A stretch of DNA of 64,000 nt from Mesorhizobium sp. CAU 1732. GTDB taxonomy: Bacteria; Pseudomonadota; Alphaproteobacteria; Rhizobiales; Rhizobiaceae. Where the stretch lies: assembly GCF_039888675.1 (NCBI RefSeq), contig NZ_JBDQQR010000005.1:78304-142303 (forward strand), written 5' to 3'. Below are positions 35,000 through 43,131 of this stretch, piece after piece. Position 1 is the first letter of the stretch. Every line of letters begins with the position of its first letter. The translations under genes and the position numbers were made by a program. The notes beneath the pieces were generated by a model, which did not search any database, had not been told where the DNA came from, and saw nothing but the letters and a program-made list of their open reading frames with translations.

Positions 35000-35738
35000 G
35001 GCGGTTTTTACAAGCGACGCGCGCGACGTGTCCGTGGACTCACCGCTGCTGGCGGCTAAGAATCTCGAGGCATGGTACGGGGAAAGCCATGTACTGCACG
35101 GCGTGACGTTCGACGTGAGGCCGGGGGAGGTGATCACGCTGCTGGGCCGCAACGGCGCGGGAAAAACTACCACCCTCAAGGCGATCATGGGCATTCTGCC
35201 TAAGCGTAAAGGCTCGGTACTTTTTCAGGGCAAGGAACTGATGCATACGCCGTCCCGCCACGTGGCGCGTGAGGGCATCGCCTTTTGCCCTGAGGAGCGC
35301 GGCATCTTCGCCTCGCTGTCGGTCGAAGAGAACCTGATGCTGCCGCCGCAGGTCAGGCCGGGCGGCATGAGCGTCGATCGCATCTTCGAGCTGTTCCCGA
35401 ACCTCAAGGAGCGGCTGTCGAGCCAGGGTACGAAGCTGTCGGGCGGTGAGCAGCAGATGCTCGCCATTGCGCGCATCCTACGCACTGGGGCGAAGATGTT
35501 GCTGTTGGACGAGCCGACGGAAGGCCTGGCCCCCGTCATTATCCAGCAGATCGGCAAGACCATCGCACGGCTGAAGCAAGAGGGCTTCACCATCGTGCTG
35601 GTCGAGCAGAACTTCCGCTTTGCCTCCACCGTCGCTGATCGACACTATGTCGTCGAGCAGGGCAGGGTCGTCGACATGATCGAAAACGACCAGCTCAATG
35701 CGAACGTGGCGAAGATCGAAGCCTATCTTGGGGTATGA
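34992..35738 (+). CDS. livF: ABC transporter ATPase, LivF type
   Basis: The 248-residue ATPase begins with a variable stretch and then KNLEAWYGESHVLHGVTFDV. It carries Walker A LGRNGAGKTTTLKAI, the Q-loop neighbourhood CPEERGIFASLSVEEN, the signature KLSGGEQQMLAIAR and Walker B MLLLDEPTEGLAP. The final EAYLGV end is typical of LivF. It is translated from ATG 34992 inside the last codons of livG and followed four bases later by livH. It forms the second ATPase of the heteromeric importer. Confidence 0.9.
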   Translation: MAEAVFTSDARDVSVDSPLLAAKNLEAWYGESHVLHGVTFDVRPGEVITLLGRNGAGKTTTLKAIMGILPKRKGSVLFQGKELMHTPSRHVAREGIAFCPEERGIFASLSVEENLMLPPQVRPGGMSVDRIFELFPNLKERLSSQGTKLSGGEQQMLAIARILRTGAKMLLLDEPTEGLAPVIIQQIGKTIARLKQEGFTIVLVEQNFRFASTVADRHYVVEQGRVVDMIENDQLNANVAKIEAYLGV

Positions 35739-35742
35739 GACC

Positions 35743-36630
35743 ATGTTCGAGCTAATAGGAATCCCGCCGCAGGCTCTGTTTGGGCAATTGCTTCTCGGTC
35801 TGATCAACGGGTCGTTCTACGCGATCCTGTCTCTCGGGCTTGCGGTAATCTTTGGCCTTCTGAACATCATCAACTTTGCACATGGCGCGCAATACATGCT
35901 GGGTGCGTTAGTGGCGTGGATGCTGCTGAACTATCTCGGCATCGGCTATTGGTGGGCGCTTCTGCTGGTACCGCTGATCGTCGGGGTGTTCGGCATCGTG
36001 CTGGAGCGTCTCATGATCTCGCGATTGTATCATCTCGATCATCTCTACGGCCTGCTGCTGACCTTCGGGCTGGCGCTGATCATGCAAGGCCTTTTGCGCA
36101 ACCAGTACGGCATATCGGGGCTGCCCTACAGCATTCCGCCGCAGCTTTCCGGCGGACAGAATCTCGGTTTCATGTTTCTGCCGAACTATCGCGGCTGGGT
36201 CGTCGCCGCCTCGCTGGTCGTGTGTCTCGGGACGTGGTTCGTGATCGAAAAAACGCGGCTCGGGGCCTACCTGCGCGCCGCCACGGAAAACCCGACGCTG
36301 GTGAGCGCCTTCGGCATCAACGTGCCGCTGATGATCACGCTGACCTACGGCTTCGGGGTGGCCCTGGCGGGGCTCGCCGGCGTGCTGGCCGCGCCGATCT
36401 ACTCGGTCAACCCAAACATGGGCGCGGACCTCATCATAATCGTCTTCGCCGTCGTCGTCATCGGCGGCATGGGTTCCATACTCGGCTCCATCCTCACCGG
36501 CTTCGGGCTCGGGCTCGTCGAGGGGCTGACAAGGGTGTTCTATCCGGAGGCTTCATCCGTGGTCATCTTCGTCATCATGGCGATCGTGCTCATGGTCAAG
36601 CCGGCCGGCCTGTTCGGGAGGACCGCGTAA
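35743..36630 (+). CDS. livH: ABC transporter permease, LivH type
   Basis: The 295-residue inner-membrane protein has about eight hydrophobic segments and the LivH-type N-terminal signature LINGSFYAILSLGLAVIFGL followed by NFAHGAQYMLGA. It ends with the GMGSILGSILTGFGLGLVEG loop that contacts the ATPase and a final transmembrane helix. It forms the translocation path together with LivM. ATG 35743 is chosen over the longer frame because it is four bases after the livF stop and gives the usual N-terminus. Its stop overlaps the livM start (TAATG). Confidence 0.9.
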   Translation: MFELIGIPPQALFGQLLLGLINGSFYAILSLGLAVIFGLLNIINFAHGAQYMLGALVAWMLLNYLGIGYWWALLLVPLIVGVFGIVLERLMISRLYHLDHLYGLLLTFGLALIMQGLLRNQYGISGLPYSIPPQLSGGQNLGFMFLPNYRGWVVAASLVVCLGTWFVIEKTRLGAYLRAATENPTLVSAFGINVPLMITLTYGFGVALAGLAGVLAAPIYSVNPNMGADLIIIVFAVVVIGGMGSILGSILTGFGLGLVEGLTRVFYPEASSVVIFVIMAIVLMVKPAGLFGRTA

Positions 36631-37613
36631 TGTCGGTAGCCAGTGAAACCGAAACCACGGGCATTGCCATTCAGCAGGCGAAGGCAGGTCTGCCTCGCCA
36701 CCACTCGGCGATCTTAATCGCGCTGCTGGCCGTGGGGCTTGTCGCGCCCTTTTTCCTCTATCCCGTCTTCCTGATGAAGGTGATGTGCTTCGCGCTGTTC
36801 GCCTGCGCCTTCAATCTGTTGCTGGGCTATGGTGGGCTGCTGTCCTTCGGCCACGCGGCGTATTTCGGCGGGGCGAGCTATATTGCCGCCCACGCGGCGA
36901 AAGTGTGGGGCATGTCGCCCGAGCTAGCCATCCTTTCCGGCACGCTCGCCGCGTCCGTCCTCGGGCTCGCCATCGGTGCACTCGCCATACGTCGGCAAGG
37001 CATCTACTTCGCCATGGTCACGCTGGCCTTCGCGCAGATGGTTTTCTTCTTCGCCATTCAGGCACCCTTCACGGGCGGGGAGGATGGAATCCAGGCCGTG
37101 CCGCGTGGCAGTCTATTCGGCCTGTACAGTCTTCGTTCGGACATGTCGCTCTACTGGGTCGTACTAGCAATTACCTTCGCTGGGCTGCTGCTGATCTACA
37201 GGATCGTCCATTCGCCGTTCGGCCAAGTGCTCAAGGCGATCCGCGAGAACGAGCCCCGCGCGATCTCGCTCGGCTACCGAGTCAATCGCTACAAGCTCGC
37301 CGTCTTTGTTCTCTCGGCGACCCTCGCAGGACTTGCAGGGGCAACGAAATCCCTGGTTTTCCAGCTCGCCTCGCTCACCGACGTGCACTGGACGATGTCC
37401 GGCGAGGTCGTGCTGATGACGCTGATCGGCGGCATGGGAACCGTGTTTGGACCGATTTTAGGGGCAGCGATAATCGTCACTATGCAAAACTATCTTGCGT
37501 CGTTTGGCGCATGGGTAACAGTCATTCAGGGAGTAACGTTCGTTGTTTGTGTTATGTTGTTTCGTGAAGGGATAATCGGTGTTGTAGGCAAACGTTTCGG
37601 GAAGCCTCTTTGA
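36630..37613 (+). CDS. livM: ABC transporter permease, LivM type
   Basis: The 327-residue inner-membrane protein has a 25-residue cytoplasmic lead, then multiple hydrophobic segments. It has the LivM signature FNLLLGYGGLLSFGHAAYFG and the ATPase-contact region GEVVLMTLIGGMGTVFGPILGA. ATG 36630 overlaps the livH stop by one base. It is the last gene of the operon that started at 26785. The final 40 codons are less GC-rich than the rest. No clear terminator follows, although a T-rich stretch (TTTTTTGCGG) occurs near 37690. Confidence 0.9.
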   Translation: MSVASETETTGIAIQQAKAGLPRHHSAILIALLAVGLVAPFFLYPVFLMKVMCFALFACAFNLLLGYGGLLSFGHAAYFGGASYIAAHAAKVWGMSPELAILSGTLAASVLGLAIGALAIRRQGIYFAMVTLAFAQMVFFFAIQAPFTGGEDGIQAVPRGSLFGLYSLRSDMSLYWVVLAITFAGLLLIYRIVHSPFGQVLKAIRENEPRAISLGYRVNRYKLAVFVLSATLAGLAGATKSLVFQLASLTDVHWTMSGEVVLMTLIGGMGTVFGPILGAAIIVTMQNYLASFGAWVTVIQGVTFVVCVMLFREGIIGVVGKRFGKPL

Positions 37614-38190
37614 TTTGAATCCTCAGCCCATATCAGCCTTATTGCGCTGTTCTCCTGATTTGTTGTTAGCAGGTTGATTTTTGAGCGTTTTTTTGCGGTT
37701 AGGTGACCAATTTTCCGCGGTGTGTAGTTTTCTGGTTGGTGTTAGCGGGCTGTGCTGAAAAGTTCTCTAATCTCGTTAGTCAAGCTGGCTGCTAGAAGTC
37801 TGCGGACACGCCGGATTAACGGTTGTCTAAGCGGTCGACATGAGTGGATCGACGCATGGTGGAGTTAGATGGTCGGATTGACCGAAGTGGTCCTCGCAAC
37901 TGCCGAGGCGGTGCATTTCCAGAAACAGTCATATCTCGCGCCAAACATCCCAGCAGGGACGCGCCGGTTGAGGTCAATCGGACTTCACGCGTCCGATGAA
38001 CCTTAACGGAATTGGATGTTGATCTGCCATATCGCATGGGAATGAATACGAGATTGCGAGCCACCGTGATCCTGGATTTCTTGGAAACTCCATACCATCG
38101 CCACCTTCAGACTAATGCCTTGAGCGTTGAGCGAGAAGGTTGGGTATTGGGGAGGTGTCGTTGCTGTCTCGAAACGCAAGGCACTTGAAG
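37614..38190. other. AT-richer spacer before the IS3-family element
   Basis: This 577-bp stretch has no convincing gene. An 82-residue minus-strand frame at 37816-38064 is basic and Ser/Thr-rich, without a ribosome binding site or recognisable domain. Composition is lower in GC than the flanking operon. It may be leftover sequence from an earlier insertion or deletion. Confidence 0.4.
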
Positions 38191-38217
38191 TGAATAGCCC
38201 CGAGTTTCGTGGACGCC
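38191..38217. repeat. IS3-family terminal inverted repeat (left in window)
   Basis: It reads TGAATAGCCCCGAGTTTCGT and continues to 38217. It matches the reverse complement of 39386-39412 with three mismatches. Confidence 0.88.
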
Positions 38218-38223
38218 CTCGGG

Positions 38224-39084
38224 TTACATTTCCTGCTGCCGTTCGAACTCTACGGGTGACAGCATCCCGTTCCTGACGTGCTTGCGCTTCGGGTTGTAGA
38301 ACATCTCGATGTAGTCGAACACGTCCTGCCTGGCCTCCTCGCGTGTTCGGTAGATCCTGCGACGTATCCGCTCGCGCTTGAGGAGATTGAAGAAGCTCTC
38401 CGCCACGGCATTGTCATGGCAGTTGCCGCGACGGCTCATCGAGTGCTCAAGATTGTGGTGCTTCAGGAACGCCGCCCAGTCCATGCTGGTGAATTGCGAG
38501 CCTTGATCGGAATGGACCAAGACCTTGCTCTTCGGCTTTCGACGCCACATCGCCATGAGCAAAGCATGCAGCACGACATCAGTAGTCTGCCGTCTCTGCA
38601 GCGACCAGCCGATCACGCGGCGCGAGAATAGGTCGATCACAACGGCCAGATAGGCAAAGCCCTCCTGGGTTCTGATGTAGGTGATACCTGTCACCCACGC
38701 CCTGTCCGGCGCATCGACATCGAACTGCCGGGCAAGCGTGTTGTCGACCACGACCGACGGCTTGCCACCATTGGAGCCGGGCCGACGCTTATAGCCGATC
38801 TGTGCCTTGATCCCAGCCAGCCTGGCGAGACGAGCGATGCGGTTGGCGCAACTGGTCTCTCCCTGATCGAGGAGATCGTCATGCAGCTTGCGATAGCCGT
38901 AGACCCTGCCGCTTTCCTTCCAGGCCTTGTTGAGAAGCTCGGTCTGACGTGCATCTTCTCGAGCCCGCTTGCTCAAAGGATTCTTCAGCTAAGCATAAAA
39001 GCCACTAGGCCGGATGCGCAGGCAGCGACACATCTCCCGCACCTTGAACTGCTGGCGATGCTGGGCAACGAACGCGTATCTCAC
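38224..39084 (-). pseudogene. IS3-family transposase orfB, disrupted
   Basis: The orfB frame runs from GTG 39084 (VRYAFVAQHRQQFKVREMCR) to 38224, but codon 38991-38989 is TAG where relatives have Trp (GFYA-stop-LKNP). A second open part starts at TTG 38976 and gives 250 residues with an integrase core. The DDE triad is incomplete: the first Asp, expected in WVTDITYIR, is Gly (WVTGITYIR, codon GGT), while HSDQGSQF and NAVAESFFNLLKRE are kept. Both changes are single-base transitions compatible with GAT to GGT and TGG to TAG. The element can no longer move itself, although the ends might be mobilised by a related transposase. Confidence 0.88.
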
Positions 39085-39353
39085 CTTGCATCCTTGGCGA
39101 AATACGCGGTGGCTTTTTTTAGGATGTCGCGCTCCTCGGTAACGCGCGCCAACTCCTTCTTCAGGCGTCGGATCTCAGCTGCCTGATTGTCATCTGTCGA
39201 GACGGACGGCTTCGAGAACTTCCTGCGCCACGCATAAAGTGAATGCTGACTGACCCCGAGCCGCTTCGAAACCTCTGCAACGGGATAGCCCCGCTCGGTG
39301 ATCTGCGCGACAGCATCGCGCTTGAACTCATCAGTGAAATTGCCTGACAGCAT
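39081..39353 (-). CDS. IS3-family transposase orfA (helix-turn-helix)
   Basis: The 90-residue product carries an HTH_Tnp_1-type domain (YPVAEVSKRLGVSQHSLYAW) and the leucine-zipper-like helix AAEIRRLKKELARVTEERDI that mediates multimerisation with OrfAB. An A7G run near its end (T-run at about 39113-39119 on the plus strand) is the expected site for the -1 ribosomal shift that fuses OrfA to OrfB. The gene appears intact, but its partner is not, so it could at most act as an inhibitor or DNA-binding fragment. Confidence 0.9.
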   Translation of the reverse strand: MLSGNFTDEFKRDAVAQITERGYPVAEVSKRLGVSQHSLYAWRRKFSKPSVSTDDNQAAEIRRLKKELARVTEERDILKKATAYFAKDAR

Positions 39354-39385
39354 CAGGGCCTCCTTACCTCAAATTTAGGGAAGAA

Positions 39386-39412
39386 GGCGTCCACAAATCT
39401 AGGGGCTATTCA
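39386..39412. repeat. IS3-family terminal inverted repeat (right in window)
   Basis: Reverse complement of 38191-38217 with three mismatches; followed by AAG, matching the AAG before the left end. Confidence 0.88.
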
Positions 39413-39589
39413 AAGCACACTTAGGCGCTTCGCCAGCGTAGTGGTGGTTTTGATCGGACCGCGTCATGTGTTGAGATAAGATGCTCAACGGCTTCTCCTG
39501 AACAATGACCCTCACGAACTCGAAAAACCCATGCGCGCCACTCGTAGCGGCGACACAACTAACCTCACGCAGAACGCCAGAATCGCTAC

Positions 39590-41005
39590 TCAGGTATCTT
39601 TCTCCAGCATCTTCCCAGGGTTCATGATTGTCTGCGGATCGACCGCCCGCTTTATGACGCGCATCAGTTCGAGCGTCGCATTGCCGTGCTCGTGGCGCAG
39701 ATATTTTTGCTTTTCCTGACCGACGCCGTGCTCACCGGAGCAGGTCCCGTCCATCGAAATCGCACGCTCGACCATGCGCGCGATAAACGCCTTCACGGTT
39801 TCGATCTCGTCCGGATCATTCATGTCGACCAGAGGCTGCACATGGAAATTGCCATCGCCGACATGACCGACGATGGGAGCGATCAGATTAAGCTCGGCAA
39901 TTTCGCGCTTTGTTTCCTCGACGCAGTCCGCAAGCCGGGAGATCGGCACGCATACATCCGTGGGTATCGGGCGGGCTCCCGGTCGCAGAGCAAGGCAAGC
40001 CCAGTAGGCGTCATGTCGTGCTTTCCAGAGTTCGGTGCGTTCCTCAAGTTTTTCGGACCATGCAAAGGGTCCACCGCCATAGGCTTCGACGATCTCCCCG
40101 AAGCGCTGAGCCTGCTCTGCAACGCCTGCCGGCGTGCCATGGAATTCGACCAGAAGCAGAGGGGTTTCTGCAAGGCCCAATCCCGAATAGCGATTGACGG
40201 CCTGAACCGACAATTCGTCCAGCAACTCAATGCGCGCGATGGGAATGGCAGTCTGGATGGTGGCGATCACTGCGTCGCAGGCCGCCCGGACGGTCGGAAA
40301 TGCACAGCTGCCGCCAACCACGGCTTCCGGAATCGGCGACAGGCGAAGAACCAGTTCGGTGATGATGCCGAGCGTCCCTTCCGACCCGACGAGCAGTCGT
40401 GTCAGGTCGTAGCCTGCGGATGATTTGCGTGCGCGCCGCGCCGTGTGCACGATTTTGCCGTTCGGAAGCACCGCGGTCACTGCAACGACGTTGTCGCGCA
40501 TCGTGCCATAGCGCACCGCGTTGGTTCCCGAGGCCCGCGTCGCCGCCATACCGCCCAGAGATGCGTCAGCGCCGGGATCGATCGGGAAGAACAGGCCGGT
40601 GTCCCGGAGATGCTCGTTGAGCGTCAAACGCGTCACGCCCGGCTGTACCCGGCAATCCATGTCCTCGGAATTGACCTCCAGAATGGCGTTCATCCGGGAG
40701 AGATCAATCGATACCCCGCCGTACGGCGCGTTGACGTGACCTTCAAAGGATGAGCCTGCGCCAAATGGAATCATCGGGACAAGATGCGCGTTGCAGACCC
40801 GGGCAATCATGGCGACCTCGTCGGTCGATTCCGGGAAGACAACGGCATCGGGGAGTTGGCTCTCCAGCCATGTCAACTGGCTCGAATGCTGTCGGCGCAT
40901 GGCCTCGGCTGTCGACAACCGGTCCCCGAAGGCGGTCGTCAACTCAGCGATCGCGTCTTCATATCGATGATCGGGGCGTTGCGCTTGATGTTGCGTCGTC
41001 TGCAC
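39590..41005 (-). CDS. FAD-linked D-2-hydroxyacid dehydrogenase (D-lactate dehydrogenase/GlcD type)
   Basis: The 471-residue flavoprotein has the PCMH-type FAD domain (PFGAGSSFEGHV, DPGADASLGGMAATRASGTNAVRYGTM) and the C-terminal FAD-oxidase domain. The metal or active-site motifs are HVGDGNFHV and GTCSGEHGVGQEKQKYL. It would oxidise D-lactate, glycolate or a similar D-2-hydroxy acid and pass electrons to cytochrome or quinone. GTG 41005 is preferred over TTG 41020 because GGAGGAG lies seven bases before it. It is divergent from the FAH-SDR pair at 41327, whose predicted cleavage would release a hydroxy acid, so it may act on that product. Confidence 0.9.
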   Translation of the reverse strand: MQTTQHQAQRPDHRYEDAIAELTTAFGDRLSTAEAMRRQHSSQLTWLESQLPDAVVFPESTDEVAMIARVCNAHLVPMIPFGAGSSFEGHVNAPYGGVSIDLSRMNAILEVNSEDMDCRVQPGVTRLTLNEHLRDTGLFFPIDPGADASLGGMAATRASGTNAVRYGTMRDNVVAVTAVLPNGKIVHTARRARKSSAGYDLTRLLVGSEGTLGIITELVLRLSPIPEAVVGGSCAFPTVRAACDAVIATIQTAIPIARIELLDELSVQAVNRYSGLGLAETPLLLVEFHGTPAGVAEQAQRFGEIVEAYGGGPFAWSEKLEERTELWKARHDAYWACLALRPGARPIPTDVCVPISRLADCVEETKREIAELNLIAPIVGHVGDGNFHVQPLVDMNDPDEIETVKAFIARMVERAISMDGTCSGEHGVGQEKQKYLRHEHGNATLELMRVIKRAVDPQTIMNPGKMLEKDT

Positions 41006-41326
41006 TGGGTGCTCCTCCAAACACGCCGTCCGCGGCGTCTGATTACTGGTAAATCAAGTGTCAACGGCGATCGGAATCAAAGCCAGCCTGGCTGAGCGGT
41101 TCGGGGCAAGCTGCTGCAAATCGATGCGGTTTCCACATGCACATATCTCCGCGCTTGACAGGGATTGAAACTTAGGTGCATTTTTAAATGAATGATATAT
41201 TTTTTTCTTTTTTGGAAGCTCCGACAGCACTTTGATGCGTAAACGTCCGCAGGAGGGGCGCACCAAAACTTCGCGCGCATTCCATCCTCAATCCAGACCA
41301 AACGACAAAGGGAAGAGCGACCACAG
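41006..41326. promoter_or_regulatory. Divergent promoter region between FAD dehydrogenase and FAH genes
   Basis: This 321-bp AT-rich region separates two divergent units. CCGCGCTTGACA at 41149-41160 contains a consensus -35 hexamer reading toward the FAH gene and recurs exactly at 47061-47072 before the first TRAP operon. A long AT-tract (41185-41215) may include operator or UP elements. No gene is seen. Confidence 0.45.
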
Positions 41327-42187
41327 ATGAAGCTTATGCGTATATCCAACTTCCAGGGCCAGGTTGTTCCTTGCGTTCTGGACGAGACAGGAACCGCAAG
41401 GGACGTATCGTCGATTGTGACGGACTTTACGCCCGAGACGCTTTCTCCGAAGCTTCTCGCAGACCTTGCAAATATCGACCTGCAGACGCTTCCCGCCACT
41501 CCCTTTGAGGAGAACCAGATCGCGCCGCCGGTTTCCCGGCCTCGGAATATCTGGTGCATTGGGCTGAACTATTCCGATCACGCCGCAGAATCGAACCTGC
41601 CAATTCCCGTTGAACCCATCGTCTTCAACAAGGCTTCCTCGTCCTTTTGCGGCCCGAATGAACCGATCCATCACGCGCCGACCATGACCAAGCTAGACTG
41701 GGAAGTGGAACTGGGAATTGTGATCGGGAAGCCCACGCTTTCCGTCACCGCTGCCGAAGCCTTGTCGCACATTGCCGGTTTCGTGGTCGTCAACGATGTC
41801 TCAGAACGGGCTTGGCAGGTCGAGCGCGGCGGCCAGTGGGTAAAAGGGAAAAGCTTCCCCAGCTTCTGCCCCACAGGCCCCTGGCTTGTCACCACCGATG
41901 AGATTGATGACGTACAGGATCTGGTAGCCTGGCTTGAAGTCAACGGTGAGCGGCGGCAGTCGGGAAATACGTCGAACATGATCTTCAGCGTTGCGGAGAT
42001 CGTGGCTCATTTGAGCCAATTCATCCTTCTCGAGCCCGGCGACCTGATTTGCACGGGCACGCCGGCGGGAGTCGGGGCCGGCCTGACGCCGCCCCAATGG
42101 TTGCAGCCTGGCGATGTCGTTTCGCTCGGCATCGATCGACTCGGCAGCCAGCGCCAGGTTGTGACTTCGTTTAACGGGAGGGTGTAA
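41327..42187 (+). CDS. Fumarylacetoacetate hydrolase-family protein, likely 2,4-diketo-3-deoxy sugar-acid hydrolase
   Basis: The 286-residue product has a short N-terminal domain and the FAH fold. Motifs include IGLNYSDHAAESNLPIPVEP, the metal-binding acidic set in KLDWEVELGIVIGK, VNDVSERAWQVERGGQWVKGKSF and LEPGDLICTGTPAGVG. Its closest resemblance, from memory, is to 2,4-diketo-3-deoxy-L-fuconate/rhamnonate hydrolases, which cleave a diketo acid to pyruvate and a 2-hydroxy acid. The SDR directly downstream (TAATG overlap) resembles the enzyme making that diketo acid, and the L-lactate-type dehydrogenase after it would use the product. The substrate is an inference from this trio. ATG 41327 follows AAGGGAAGAG. 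Confidence 0.85.
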   Translation: MKLMRISNFQGQVVPCVLDETGTARDVSSIVTDFTPETLSPKLLADLANIDLQTLPATPFEENQIAPPVSRPRNIWCIGLNYSDHAAESNLPIPVEPIVFNKASSSFCGPNEPIHHAPTMTKLDWEVELGIVIGKPTLSVTAAEALSHIAGFVVVNDVSERAWQVERGGQWVKGKSFPSFCPTGPWLVTTDEIDDVQDLVAWLEVNGERRQSGNTSNMIFSVAEIVAHLSQFILLEPGDLICTGTPAGVGAGLTPPQWLQPGDVVSLGIDRLGSQRQVVTSFNGRV

Positions 42188-42936
42188 TGAACAGCTATGA
42201 TTTCGCCGGACAACATGCCGTCGTCACAGGCGGTGCAAGCGGGATTGGCGCAGCCGTAGCCTATCGGCTGGCTCTGTCGGGCGCGCGCGTCGCCATCTGG
42301 GATATGAACACGCAGAAGCTCGACAGCAAACTGGGAGAGATACCGGACGAGCAACTGCTCGTCGTTCAGGTGGATGTCAGCAACCCGGACGCCGTCGCCA
42401 AAGCCACGCAACAGACCTCCAATGCCTTCGGCAAGGTGGATGTCCTTATCAACAGCGCGGGTGTCCCCGGACCGGCTGCCAAGTTGGTCGACTATAAATA
42501 TGTCGACTGGCGCAAAGTTCATGACGTCAATCTCGACGGCACGTTCCTGCCGTGCCAGGCGATCGTGCCTTTAATGGTCGAGCGCAATTACGGGCGAATC
42601 GTGAACATTGCGTCCGTTGCCGGCAAGGAAGGCAATCCGAACGCCTCGGGTTATTCCTCGTCGAAGGCCGCCGTTATCGGAATGACGAAGGCGCTGGGCA
42701 AGGAACTCGCTGGCCACGACATCGCAGTCAACGCGGTCACACCTGCCACCGCCGACACGCCCATACTCGAGCGGGTGCCGCAGGAGTTCATCGACTATAT
42801 GCTGTCAAAGATACCGCGCGGACGTTTCGTGACCGTCGAGGAAATCGCGAGTATGGTGCTGTGGATTGCCTCGCGGGAGAACAGCTTCACGACAAGCGCG
42901 ATCTTCGATCTATCCGGCGGTCGTGCCACCTACTGA
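42187..42936 (+). CDS. SDR dehydrogenase, likely 2-keto-3-deoxy sugar-acid 4-dehydrogenase
   Basis: The 249-residue enzyme is a classical SDR with TGGASGIGAAVA for NAD(P) binding, the NSAG motif and an intact catalytic set (NIASVAGKEGNPNASGYSSSKAAV with Ser, Tyr and Lys). An Asp follows the second beta strand (AIWDMN), suggesting preference for NAD. The C-terminal DLSGGRATY is shared with SDRs that oxidise 2-keto-3-deoxy-L-fuconate or rhamnonate at C4. Its start overlaps the FAH gene stop by one base, and a rho-independent terminator follows. Product and substrate assignments are inferred from family resemblance and coupling to the FAH hydrolase. Confidence 0.87.
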   Translation: MNSYDFAGQHAVVTGGASGIGAAVAYRLALSGARVAIWDMNTQKLDSKLGEIPDEQLLVVQVDVSNPDAVAKATQQTSNAFGKVDVLINSAGVPGPAAKLVDYKYVDWRKVHDVNLDGTFLPCQAIVPLMVERNYGRIVNIASVAGKEGNPNASGYSSSKAAVIGMTKALGKELAGHDIAVNAVTPATADTPILERVPQEFIDYMLSKIPRGRFVTVEEIASMVLWIASRENSFTTSAIFDLSGGRATY

Positions 42937-43021
42937 GTCAGGGTATCGATCCGGACAACGCGCGGCGCTTTCCGGACAGACGGGTGTCTTCGTCCGAATG
43001 CGGGGATGATCCATTAATCGA

Positions 43022-43053
43022 GGAGCGGCGATCTGTTTCGCCGCTCCCTTTTT
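43022..43053 (+). terminator. Rho-independent terminator after the FAH-SDR pair
   Basis: Perfect 9-bp arms GGAGCGGCG and CGCCGCTCC with an eight-base loop are followed by CTTTTT. It separates the FAH-SDR unit from the FMN dehydrogenase gene, which therefore probably has its own promoter. Confidence 0.85.
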
Positions 43054-43131
43054 AGAGGTGCCTGCACGTGGGAACGATGGGCAGGTTGAATAATCCTCCG
43101 GCAAGTCATCGAAATTCCTAGGGAGACCCGC

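Larger units (their letters stand above)
38191..39412 (-). mobile_element. IS3-family insertion sequence, inactivated
   Basis: The 1222-bp element is bounded by 27-bp inverted repeats (38191-38217 and 39386-39412) that match at 24 positions; both ends begin TGAATAGCCCC when read inward. AAG flanks each end, a 3-bp target duplication typical of the family. Inside are orfA and orfB on the minus strand. orfB carries an in-frame stop and a catalytic Asp-to-Gly change, so the copy cannot make active transposase. Confidence 0.9.
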
